A DNA stretch of 21,168 bases from the NCBI GenBank assembly GCA_023404715.1, contig JAEYAR010000213.1:1-21168 (forward strand). Reading direction: 5' to 3'. The DNA is from Bacillota bacterium (GTDB lineage: Bacteria > Bacillota > Clostridia > Christensenellales > Aristaeellaceae). This document shows, piece by piece, positions 14,879 through 21,168 of the stretch. Under the pieces are notes generated by a model. It worked only from the letters and a program-made list of their open reading frames with translations, was not told where the DNA came from and made no database searches. The translations under genes and the position numbers were made by a program. Position 1 is the stretch's first letter. The number at the start of each line of letters is the position of its first letter.

Positions 14879-15523
14879 TTACAGCGCGGCGGCTACATCT
14901 TCCCACGGAATCATGCGCAGCGCGCTGGTCGGACAGCCGGCGACGCAGGCGCCGCAGCTGATGCACTTGGTGGACTTTTTCGTTTCCACGTCGATGCGGG
15001 GCATATGCCAGGGGCAGGCCTGCGCGCAAGCGCCGCAGCCCACGCACTTTTCCTCGTCTACAACGCGCGCGCCGCTGGCGGGATCCGCCGAGATCGCCTG
15101 CATCGGGCAAGCCTTTACGCAGGCGGGGTCGGCGCACTGCTTGCAGGTTTCGGGCGCAAAACCCCACGTGCCGAACACGCCGTCGCCGTGCTTGTAATCG
15201 TCGGTCGGGCCCTTCGCGCCGAAGTTCACGTTCTGACGAACGCGGATGCGGGCCATGTAGGGATGCACATCGCCGTCATTGGCCAGGGTGCAGTTCGCCT
15301 CGCAGCGCTGACAGCCCGTGCACTTTGCGCGGTTGGCGACTAGCAGGAAATCCGGAGCGGCGATGGTTTCGACCATCCCTGCGTCCGCCTGCGCCTGCGT
15401 GCAGCCCAGCACGGAGAGCATGCTGCTGGAAAGAGCGACGCCAGCCAGGCCCTTGCCGGAGAGCTTCAGGAACTGACGGCGTGTAAACTCGCGAGCCAAC
15501 AGCGTCTTTTGGTTTTCAGACAT
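14879..15523 (-). CDS. ydhY: YdhY-like four-cluster ferredoxin with Tat-type signal
   Basis: A 214-residue electron-transfer protein, comparable to E. coli YdhY (about 208). Sixteen cysteines form four CxxCxxCxxxC-like sets: C68/71/74/78, C127/130/135/139, C160/163/166/170 and C187/190/193/197, so four [4Fe-4S] clusters are expected. The N-terminus has a twin-arginine motif (TRRQFLKLSGKG) followed by a hydrophobic stretch that ends VLGC41, a possible lipobox. It may therefore be exported folded by the Tat system and anchored to the outer face of the membrane. The E. coli relative, as I recall it, has a degenerate version (TRLEFL), so the motif could also be vestigial. It is the first gene of the operon, with AAGGAGG nine bases before the ATG, and is the likely redox partner of the YdhV-like enzyme. 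Confidence 0.92.
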   Translation of the reverse strand: MSENQKTLLAREFTRRQFLKLSGKGLAGVALSSSMLSVLGCTQAQADAGMVETIAAPDFLLVANRAKCTGCQRCEANCTLANDGDVHPYMARIRVRQNVNFGAKGPTDDYKHGDGVFGTWGFAPETCKQCADPACVKACPMQAISADPASGARVVDEEKCVGCGACAQACPWHMPRIDVETKKSTKCISCGACVAGCPTSALRMIPWEDVAAAL

Positions 15524-15555
15524 AACCTTGTTCCTCCTTACCGTATCTGGTCAAC

Positions 15556-15617
15556 AAAAAAACGCCTAAAGAACCCGCCCTCCTGTATGCATCCATACAG
15601 GAGGAGGATTTTTAGAC
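15556..15617 (-). terminator. Intrinsic terminator of the leader (probable expression platform)
   Basis: On the minus strand, a perfect 11-bp stem, CCTCCTGTATG (15594-15604) with CATACAGGAGG (15579-15589) and a 4-base loop, is extended outward by imperfect pairing of GTCTAAA (15611-15617) with TTTAGGC (15564-15570). A run of seven T (15556-15562) follows. Only about 32 bases separate the T run from the ydhY start codon, so formation of this hairpin would shut the operon off. Confidence 0.8.
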
Positions 15618-15698
15618 TCCTTCGCAAAGGCAGGCGGGGGGATCACTCCCCTCACCCATTGGCCTGAAACGCCGCGTGGGTCTCCCAGGCTCGGAGCG
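15615..15698 (-). ncRNA. Candidate molybdenum/tungsten cofactor riboswitch (Moco motif-like)
   Basis: A compact folded leader between promoter and terminator. A closing stem can form between CTCC near the 5' end (15693-15696) and GGAG (15617-15620). Inside are the hairpins TGGG-AGA-CCCA (15677-15687), CAGGC with GCCTG enclosing GGGG and CCCC arms, and CCTT-TGCG-AAGG. Conserved-looking blocks such as CTCCGAGCC, CAATGGGT and CGCCTGCC resemble what I recall of the Moco/Tuco RNA family, which controls molybdopterin genes and enzymes. The downstream operon encodes a pterin-metal oxidoreductase, which fits. No covariance search was possible, so the family name is inference. The presence of a structured leader with a terminator is seen directly. 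Confidence 0.68.
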
Positions 15699-15713
15699 TT
15701 TTATGTTGTACAC

Positions 15714-15742
15714 ATTATAGCATGAAGCCTGTTAAAACACAA
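15714..15742 (-). promoter_or_regulatory. Promoter of the ydhYVW-like operon
   Basis: Minus strand TTGTGT (15737-15742), 17-base spacer, TATAAT (15714-15719), with TG one base before the -10 box (extended -10). Transcription would begin near 15707, just before the riboswitch-like fold. Confidence 0.8.
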
Positions 15743-15757
15743 CGCATCTTTGTGGTT

Positions 15758-16909
15758 TTACTCCCAATCGAGCGGGTAATAATCTAGTGCATATTCCAGC
15801 TTTTTCCCCAAGTCGACCAGCTTCCCGGCGATGCGCAGGGCGTCTTCTCCGCCCGCCTCAAAGGGCGTAGGCATGAAGTCGTTGGACTTTGCGGCAGAGC
15901 TGATCCGGCTGGGGATGATGCGCATGCCCGCATCCTCGGTCGTGCCGTCGGGCTTTACGCGGATGCGCTGTTGGAAGATGAAGGTATCCATGTCCGAGGG
16001 CTTTCCATTGCCCGCGAAGGAGAAGTTGCCCAGCGAATAGCAGATGTACTTGCCCTTATAATATTCGATGGGGTTGATGCGGTGACTGTGGTGGCCCAAT
16101 ACGAGATCGGCGCCCGCGTCGATGGTCGCGCGACCGAGCGGCACCTGCCGTTCATTGGGCGCATAATCCTTCTCTTCGCCCCAGTGATAGCTGACGACGA
16201 CGATCTGGCAGCCTGCATCCCGCAGGGCCTGAATATCGCCGGGCATGTTTTCGTATATTTCGGGATACTTCCCGTTAAAGGTCTGGTACGAGAGCATGCC
16301 GACCTGAATGCCCGTCTTCGTCGTGTAGATGCTGGAGCCCAGATGGCCGCTGTAGAGGATGCCGGCGTCATCCAGGGCCGCGCACGTATCCGCATAGCCC
16401 TGCTCGCCGTGATCCATCACGTGGTTATTCTCCAGCGATACGGCCTCCACGCCGCTTTCCTCGAACATCGCGGCGTACTCCGGCGGCGCGGAAAAGAGAA
16501 AGGCGTTGTCTTTCTTTTCACGGTTGATCGGGGCGGTCGTCAGCGTGCCCTCGAAGTTGACGATCGTCAGGTCGTCCTGGTTAAAAATATCCTTAACATT
16601 GCGGAAGGGGAACGTGATGTCGCCCTCCTGCTTGTCAAGTTGTTTGTCAAAAAGGCTTTTTCCGCTTTTGCGTACGTCGCCGCCGATGGTCACATCGCCT
16701 GTCGCGCTGATGGTGACGAGGATGCTGCCGTCCTCCTCGTAGGGCGAAAAGGCGTCCTCCTCCTGCGCGTCCTCAGCTGCGAGTTCGTCGCCTGCGACGT
16801 ATTCGAGGCCGAAACCGCCTGCGAGCGCGCCCGCGGGGACCGCCGTCGCGACCAAGAGCGCGAGGAGAAGGGCATAAATGAGGGAGTTTAGACGTTTGAT
16901 GGGAAACAC
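15758..16909 (-). CDS. Secreted CapA-family metallophosphoesterase-like protein
   Basis: About 380 residues. A signal peptide (LIYALLLALLVATAVPAGALA) and a short acidic linker precede a PGA_cap/CapA-type domain related to calcineurin-like phosphoesterases. Metal-site motifs are visible: GDVTIGGD (71-78), NFEGT (118-122), NNHVMDHG (161-168), YHWGEE (241-246) and GHHSH (272-276). Relatives take part in poly-gamma-glutamate capsule synthesis or handling, but no CapB/CapC is nearby, so the function is open. The only in-frame canonical start is the GTG at 16909, which overlaps the AGGAGG site itself. An ATC at 16898-16900 stands exactly where an ATG would give MKRLNSL and the ideal spacing. The protein could start at ATC, or the ATG was lost by mutation or sequence error. 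Confidence 0.85.
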   Translation of the reverse strand: MFPIKRLNSLIYALLLALLVATAVPAGALAGGFGLEYVAGDELAAEDAQEEDAFSPYEEDGSILVTISATGDVTIGGDVRKSGKSLFDKQLDKQEGDITFPFRNVKDIFNQDDLTIVNFEGTLTTAPINREKKDNAFLFSAPPEYAAMFEESGVEAVSLENNHVMDHGEQGYADTCAALDDAGILYSGHLGSSIYTTKTGIQVGMLSYQTFNGKYPEIYENMPGDIQALRDAGCQIVVVSYHWGEEKDYAPNERQVPLGRATIDAGADLVLGHHSHRINPIEYYKGKYICYSLGNFSFAGNGKPSDMDTFIFQQRIRVKPDGTTEDAGMRIIPSRISSAAKSNDFMPTPFEAGGEDALRIAGKLVDLGKKLEYALDYYPLDWE

Positions 16910-16937
16910 CTCCTGATTCGTACTGTTTATCTAACGC

Positions 16938-16963
16938 AAAGGGGAGCCGTGTTGCTCCCCTTT
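16938..16963 (-). terminator. Hairpin overlapping the stop codon of the glycosyltransferase gene
   Basis: Perfect 10-bp stem, AAAGGGGAGC (16938-16947) with GCTCCCCTTT (16954-16963), 6-base loop. It begins within the stop codon of the GT2-GtrA gene and ends about 29 bases before the CapA-type GTG. No T run follows, so it may act as a weak terminator or RNA stabiliser. Confidence 0.45.
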
Positions 16964-18047
16964 AAGACTGCGCCGGACGCTTGCCGGATTCTTTTTTTCG
17001 ATTATTTTTGAAAACAAAATCCCGCTGGATGATAAAGCTGATAAAAAACAGGCAGATGTCGATGGGCAGCTTGGCGATACGGGCGGGGATGGCTTGGGAG
17101 AGCAATGCCGTCAGGCCCGCTCCGATCCCCAGCTGCACGACGGCGAGCATGTAATAGCGGATGATGGCGCTGTGGCCGCCCAGGCCGCCGAAGACCGTAT
17201 GCTTGTTGAGGTGATAATTGACGAGGGAGGAGATGACGCGCGCGCCGCCGTAGCTGCACCCCACCGCCCAACCGGCCGGCATGAGCCGCACGAAGAGCGG
17301 GTAAAGCAGCAGGTAAAGGCCGTAGTCGATCAAAAAAGAGGCGGCGGAAGAGAAGATAAAGCGAAAGATGACGCGGTAAATGCGCCAAGCGTCGCGCACC
17401 GGGTTGAAGTGCGATCCCTTGTTGTCGTCGAGATAGATCGTCTCGATCGGAATTTCGACCACGTCCATGCTCATCTCGCGCAGCTTGAGCAGCACGTTCA
17501 TCTCGTATTCGTAGCGCTCGCCGTCGATGCGCGCCATGGCGGCCAGCGAGGCGGCGGGCAGGCCGCGCAGGCCGGTCTGGGTGTCGTGCACGCGCAGCCC
17601 GCTAGCCAGATGATACACGATGCGCGTGATCGCGTTGCCGGCGCGGCTCTTGAAGGGGACGTCGCCGGTGAACGCGCGCGAGCCGAGGATGAGCGCCCGA
17701 GGGTGCTGGGCCATCGCCTCGATGACGCGCTGAATGTCGTCCGGGGTATGCTGGCCGTCGGCGTCCGCCGTCACCACGCCGCGCGCCTGCGGAAAGCGAA
17801 GCATGATTTCGTTCAGGCCCGTCTTGAGCGCTCGCCCCTTGCCCATATTGACCGCGTGGCGGACGACCGCCGCGCCGGCCTGCTCGCAGCGCATAAAGAT
17901 ATGTAGGTAGCGCTCCTGCCCGCCGTCGTCCACGACCAGCACATCCTGCCCGCGGTCGATCAGCGTCTGGACCAATGTGACGAGGCGCTCGTCCGGCTTA
18001 TACGCGGGGATGAGCACGACGGTGCGCCCTTGTTTTGTATCTGGCAT
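16962..18047 (-). CDS. GT2 glycosyltransferase fused to a GtrA membrane domain
   Basis: A 361-residue two-domain protein. Residues 8-225 form a DPM1/polyprenyl-phosphate-sugar type glycosyltransferase: VLIPAYKP, the VLVVDDGG strand, MGKGRALKTG, the metal-binding ADADGQH (94-100) and DTQTGLRG (155-162). Residues 228-350 form a GtrA-like domain with four membrane helices (opening FIFSSAASFLIDYGLYLLLYP, with the SxxVNYHLNKHTVFGG loop). It probably makes or moves a lipid-linked sugar for an envelope polymer or a teichoic-acid-type modification. The ATG at 18047 was chosen because the longer frame starts within the neighbouring gene and reads as arginine-rich nonsense. It has its own TTGACA-17-TATACT promoter. 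The next gene downstream is the CapA-type protein, so an envelope role is plausible. Confidence 0.9.
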   Translation of the reverse strand: MPDTKQGRTVVLIPAYKPDERLVTLVQTLIDRGQDVLVVDDGGQERYLHIFMRCEQAGAAVVRHAVNMGKGRALKTGLNEIMLRFPQARGVVTADADGQHTPDDIQRVIEAMAQHPRALILGSRAFTGDVPFKSRAGNAITRIVYHLASGLRVHDTQTGLRGLPAASLAAMARIDGERYEYEMNVLLKLREMSMDVVEIPIETIYLDDNKGSHFNPVRDAWRIYRVIFRFIFSSAASFLIDYGLYLLLYPLFVRLMPAGWAVGCSYGGARVISSLVNYHLNKHTVFGGLGGHSAIIRYYMLAVVQLGIGAGLTALLSQAIPARIAKLPIDICLFFISFIIQRDFVFKNNRKKESGKRPAQS

Positions 18048-18078
18048 TGAGGAATAACCCCTACCTCTCTTCGTACTG

Positions 18079-18099
18079 AGGGCCGCTCGTAGCGGCCCT
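18079..18099 (-). promoter_or_regulatory. 9-bp hairpin in the 5' leader of the GT2-GtrA gene
   Basis: Perfect stem AGGGCCGCT (18079-18087) with AGCGGCCCT (18091-18099) and a 3-base loop, beginning about 8 bases into the predicted transcript. There is no T run on the minus-strand side. It could protect the mRNA 5' end or limit transcripts arriving from the upstream gene. Confidence 0.5.
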
Positions 18100-18113
18100 G
18101 AAAACCGTGTATC

Positions 18114-18142
18114 AGTATAGCGGCATCGCGGGAAAATGTCAA
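18114..18142 (-). promoter_or_regulatory. Consensus promoter of the GT2-GtrA gene
   Basis: Minus strand TTGACA (18137-18142), 17-base spacer, TATACT (18114-18119). The start is near 18107, in the short gap after the stop codon of the secreted multidomain protein gene. Confidence 0.85.
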
Positions 18143-18154
18143 ATTCGCGGCGCG

Positions 18155-19675
18155 TCAGTTTTGCTCCCAGAGGATAAATGTGAAGCCGGGCACGGCGACG
18201 TCGGCGCCGCTCTCGCTTTGCTCGATAAAGGGCTCGGTGACGGAGGCGTAGACGACGATGTTCGAACCCTCCTCGATCCCGGGGTTGTCGCTGCAGGAGA
18301 TGAGGACGGGGCTGGTCCAGTTCCCCTTGGCATTTTTGACGATGTTCATGCGGATGAACCACGCGCCCTGCCCCTGTGATATACCTACAACCTGGCCGGA
18401 CAGGCGCATGACGGCACCTAGATACTGGCTGCTCTTATTCTGCAGGTTCGCGTAGGAGATGCGCTGCGCGGAATCCTTGATCTGCTGCATCCGCTGTTGC
18501 TCGGTGATAACGCGGGTGAAGCTGACCGGGATGCGGCGCTGATCGTAGCCATCCTTATTGACGGCGAGCGTGTAGGCATACTCGCCCTCCGCCTTCGTGG
18601 TGAGCTCGAAGGAGAACGCGCCAGAAGAGGACGCGCGCTTGGTGGTGACGCCGGTTTCAGTCAGAAGCTGCAAATTTGCGCCCGCGACCGTCGTGCCGGA
18701 CAGCATCGTCGTATCGCCGGTCACCTGACCCTCCGGCCACTCGGTGAAGTTGACGGGCAGCAGCCGGGGCTCGTACGTCAACGGGCCGGAGACGGATGCA
18801 GGGGTGAATCCCTCCTTTTCGGCGGTCAGCGTGACGGTGTAAATCCCTGCCTCCGGCAGTTCAAAGACGAGCCTGAACGAGCCGTCGGCGTTTGCGGAGC
18901 CTACGGAGAGCACCTCTTCCTCCGATTCGCCGTCGGTATAGGTCAGCGCGAGCCCTGCGTTTGCGCTTGCCGTGCCCACCAGCGTGAGCGAGCCGATCCC
19001 CGTCTCCGTAGGCAGGGTTACGTCGAGGGAAACGGGAAGCGGCGGCGGGTCGATTTGGACTGTAAAGACGAAATTTTCCAGGATGCTCTGGCGAAACCAG
19101 GTGAGATCGGCGTTTGTGAGGCGGCGGTCCTTGACGGACCAGTCGATGATATAGTTGACGCCGTTGCGGATCGTAAAATATTGCAGCCCGCGCTCGGTGA
19201 TCGCCTCGTTCTCCTTTACGGTGTAGCGCAGCAACAGGAAACGGCCCATGGACGAATGCGTCAGCCAGGAGGCGGACTGGTAGCGTACGTTGCTCCGCTG
19301 GCCTTCGTAACGGTTGTTCGAGAATAGGTTTTTCAGAGCGGTCCGCTCGCTGTCCGTCGCCCGTTCGATGTCGTGTATACGCAGGCTCCGTTCATCCGCG
19401 GTGACGATGAGCCGCAGGCTCTGCTGAAAATCCTCCGACCAGCCCTCGCATACGACGCCGTCGCGCGCATAGCGCGCGGCCATGGCCTGCGCATCCATGC
19501 CCGCTTCGCCGAGCACATCCTTGTAAATGCGCACGGTGGAGGGGGAGAGCACGAGCCACGGATCCGGGAATTCCATCGCCGCGCCCGAGTCCTCCATGAC
19601 GACCTGCTGCGCGAGCGCGCCTGAGGCGAAGCATACGAGCGACAAAGCCATCAACAGGAAAAATGCGCGTTTCAT
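18155..19675 (-). CDS. Secreted multidomain protein: N-terminal domain, Ig-like repeats, OB-like C-terminus
   Basis: A 506-residue extracellular protein of unknown function. A signal peptide (MKRAFFLLMALSLVCFASGALA) is followed by an alpha/beta domain of about 180 residues, two beta-rich Ig-like modules (about 208-305 and 308-385, with the GTASANAGL and SGTTVAGANLQLL patterns of bacterial Ig-like domains) and a helix-plus-beta C-terminal region. The last 100 residues (RISYANLQNKSSQYLGAVMRLSGQV) resemble an OB-like domain often found in Clostridial extracytoplasmic proteins. It shares this whole layout with the next gene upstream, so the two are tandem paralogues. The ATG follows AAAGGAGG at good spacing, and it lies 27 bases after the neighbour's stop, so they form an operon. 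No enzymatic motif or sortase signal was seen. Confidence 0.82.
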   Translation of the reverse strand: MKRAFFLLMALSLVCFASGALAQQVVMEDSGAAMEFPDPWLVLSPSTVRIYKDVLGEAGMDAQAMAARYARDGVVCEGWSEDFQQSLRLIVTADERSLRIHDIERATDSERTALKNLFSNNRYEGQRSNVRYQSASWLTHSSMGRFLLLRYTVKENEAITERGLQYFTIRNGVNYIIDWSVKDRRLTNADLTWFRQSILENFVFTVQIDPPPLPVSLDVTLPTETGIGSLTLVGTASANAGLALTYTDGESEEEVLSVGSANADGSFRLVFELPEAGIYTVTLTAEKEGFTPASVSGPLTYEPRLLPVNFTEWPEGQVTGDTTMLSGTTVAGANLQLLTETGVTTKRASSSGAFSFELTTKAEGEYAYTLAVNKDGYDQRRIPVSFTRVITEQQRMQQIKDSAQRISYANLQNKSSQYLGAVMRLSGQVVGISQGQGAWFIRMNIVKNAKGNWTSPVLISCSDNPGIEEGSNIVVYASVTEPFIEQSESGADVAVPGFTFILWEQN

Positions 19676-19702
19676 GATGGCGTCCTCCTTTAGACCCTTT
19701 CT

Positions 19703-21168
19703 TTATTCGTTGTAAAATGCCAGGCGGACGACGGGCAGCTGCGCGCCCTCGTAATCGGCGGTCGTTCCCTCAACGGTGACGTACACCGTGAGGATGTCCC
19801 CTTCGCTGAAGGAAAGGATTTCGTCGCAGACGATCCACAGCGGATCGACCCACTCCCCCCGGCTTGGGTTGCGCGTATACAGGAGCAGGCAGGGCATGCC
19901 GTCCATATCGCCAAACGCGCCGATACGCCCGCGGAAGGTGAGCTTTTGATCCTTACAGGCCGCGACATCCTTGGCGAGCTGGCTATAAGAGGTGGCGGAT
20001 AGCGAGCCTCTGAAAGCGGCGAGGCGCTCCCGATCGCTGAACTTACGCGCCACCGTATACGAGGTGGAGCCGTCGTGCAGCCCCTTCTTTTTGACCGTCA
20101 GTTCGTAGGTGACCTCGCCCTCCTTTTCCTGCGTCACGGGCACGGAGAACACGCCGTTGCCGTTCGACTTGACGTTGGTGGAAAGGCCGGGGCCCTTGGC
20201 ATAGACGGTCGCGTTCGGCTCGGTCACGCCGCGCAGGTAGAATTTGCTCTGCTCGACGACGGAATCGGGCTCGGTGACGGTGAGGGCGGCCGTACGCCGC
20301 GCAAAACGGACGGCATATGTCTGCGAGGCGGGGGCCTGTCCGGTCAGCTCTGCCGTGACGGTCAGGGCGAGGACGCCCTCCTCGGGCAGCAAGCCGCTGA
20401 GCTTATAGGCGCCGCCGCGGTCCGCGGTGGCGCGGGCGAGCTGCGTCTCGCCGGCGAGGAGCTTGACCGTCGCGCCCGCCATGGTCGTTCCGGTGATGGC
20501 GAGCTCCTCTTCGTCCGTCCAGGCGGGCATATCGCTTACGATCAGCGTGAGCCCTTCCACGTGCTGCGTCATCGTCGCGGAGCCGGGCGTGGGGCGCGGG
20601 GTCGGGCTGGGCGTCGGCACGGGCGAAGCGGTGGCGGTCGGTTCGGGCGTCGCGATGCGGCCCAGGTATTCGACGCGCCCCAGCAACGATTCGACCGCGG
20701 CGGCATCGGAAGCGTCCGGCCGCCTGCCGATGACGGTCGCACGCAGCAGATAGAGCTGGCTGTGGCGCAGCGTCGTATAGGTGAGGGTATACAGCGCCAC
20801 GTCCCCCTGCAGGGTGGAGGAGACCATCGTCAAGTATTCGGGCAGACGCTTCGACCAAGCGACATCTTCGTACATGCCGGAGGCGGAAAACAGATCGGCA
20901 AACGCCTGCCGGTCCGCCTCCTCCATGCGTGCGACGTTTTGATAGGAAGCGAAATCCCCCGCGGACGCGACGGACAGAGCGTATTGCCCGCCCCCCTCCG
21001 GCAGAACCTCCATGACGGTCTGCCCCGCGATGAAGCTGGAGAGCATGACCTCCGGCGTCGTCCCCAGCACGCCGAGCAGCTCGGCGTGCTCGGCGAGGTT
21101 TTGCTGCGTGAGCACCCGCTCGCCGGGCTCGGCTGTAAAGCGGAAGCCCTCATAAGGAAATACGTAGG
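19703..21168 (-). CDS. Paralogous secreted multidomain protein (N-terminus outside window)
   Basis: The reading frame is open to the window edge and continues past it, starting FPYEGFRFTAEPGE in the visible part, so the true start and signal peptide are missing. It has the same layout as the downstream gene: an alpha/beta N-terminal domain (HAELLGVLGTTPEVMLSSF), a Pro/Thr-rich linker at 20582-20650 (PTPSPTPRPTPG), two Ig-like modules (AITGTTMAGATVKLLAG and RGVTEPNATVYAKG) and an OB-like C-terminal domain (SYSQLAKDVAACKDQKLTFRGRIG). The Pro-rich linker is absent from its paralogue. It is probably extracellular and membrane- or wall-associated. The function is unknown; the first gene of the pair may carry an anchor in the missing part. 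Confidence 0.82.
   Translation of the reverse strand, partial: YVFPYEGFRFTAEPGERVLTQQNLAEHAELLGVLGTTPEVMLSSFIAGQTVMEVLPEGGGQYALSVASAGDFASYQNVARMEEADRQAFADLFSASGMYEDVAWSKRLPEYLTMVSSTLQGDVALYTLTYTTLRHSQLYLLRATVIGRRPDASDAAAVESLLGRVEYLGRIATPEPTATASPVPTPSPTPRPTPGSATMTQHVEGLTLIVSDMPAWTDEEELAITGTTMAGATVKLLAGETQLARATADRGGAYKLSGLLPEEGVLALTVTAELTGQAPASQTYAVRFARRTAALTVTEPDSVVEQSKFYLRGVTEPNATVYAKGPGLSTNVKSNGNGVFSVPVTQEKEGEVTYELTVKKKGLHDGSTSYTVARKFSDRERLAAFRGSLSATSYSQLAKDVAACKDQKLTFRGRIGAFGDMDGMPCLLLYTRNPSRGEWVDPLWIVCDEILSFSEGDILTVYVTVEGTTADYEGAQLPVVRLAFYNE

Noticed and set aside
12098..14961. Long plus-strand reading frames across the ydhV/ydhW-like genes
   Set aside because: These are antisense frames caused by high GC at third positions; the minus-strand proteins carry all the conserved motifs.
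18048..18362. 105-residue N-terminal extension of the glycosyltransferase frame
   Set aside because: It overlaps the 3' end of the secreted multidomain protein gene, contains the promoter and hairpin of the glycosyltransferase gene, and reads as Arg-rich nonsense.

Overview
The window looks like a chromosomal segment of a GC-rich, low-temperature-of-transfer Clostridia-type Firmicute. It could be a Christensenellales or Oscillospirales gut lineage, but that placement is an inference. The basis is strong AGGAGG ribosome binding sites, sigma-A promoters of the TTGACA-17-TATAAT kind, an LplA/LplB/YtcP-type sugar transporter paired with a membrane-bound AraC regulator, and secreted proteins with Gram-positive-style signal peptides. 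No rRNA, tRNA, CRISPR array, transposase or phage gene was seen.

Layout. (1) 1-1621, plus strand: the end of an ABC importer operon, with a BPD_transp_2-type permease cut by the window edge and its ATPase. (2) 1630-2750: a more AT-rich patch with two small minus-strand genes, a DUF6809-like protein and a ribbon-helix-helix protein. The latter has an excellent promoter overlapped by a duplicated operator-like sequence. A possible small RNA gene lies on the opposite strand. (3) 2756-9749: an AraC-family sensor-regulator divergent from a solute-binding protein, two permeases and an M14 zinc carboxypeptidase. An intrinsic terminator after the binding-protein gene should lower expression of the permeases. 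(4) 9754-10002: eight tandem hairpins flanked by identical 19-bp palindromes, between convergent genes. (5) 10016-12054: a Cro/CI-type HTH protein fused to about a hundred residues of glycine-led pentad repeats, and a divergent URO-D/methyltransferase-family protein. (6) 12131-15742, minus strand: a complete ydhY-ydhV-ydhW-like operon (Tat-type four-cluster ferredoxin, aldehyde:ferredoxin-oxidoreductase-family enzyme, small partner). It sits behind a strong promoter, a structured leader that I read as a molybdenum/tungsten-cofactor riboswitch, and an intrinsic terminator ending just before the ribosome binding site. (7) 15758-21168, minus strand: a secreted CapA-type phosphoesterase with a puzzling start codon, a GT2-GtrA membrane glycosyltransferase with its own promoter, and two tandem paralogous secreted multidomain proteins, the second cut by the window edge.

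The most interesting parts are the riboswitch-like leader controlling the pterin-metal oxidoreductase operon, the hairpin array, and the HTH-pentad-repeat protein. Functional links such as peptide or glycopeptide uptake feeding the M14 enzyme, or envelope polymer work by the CapA/GtrA/secreted-protein block, are inferred from neighbourhood only.
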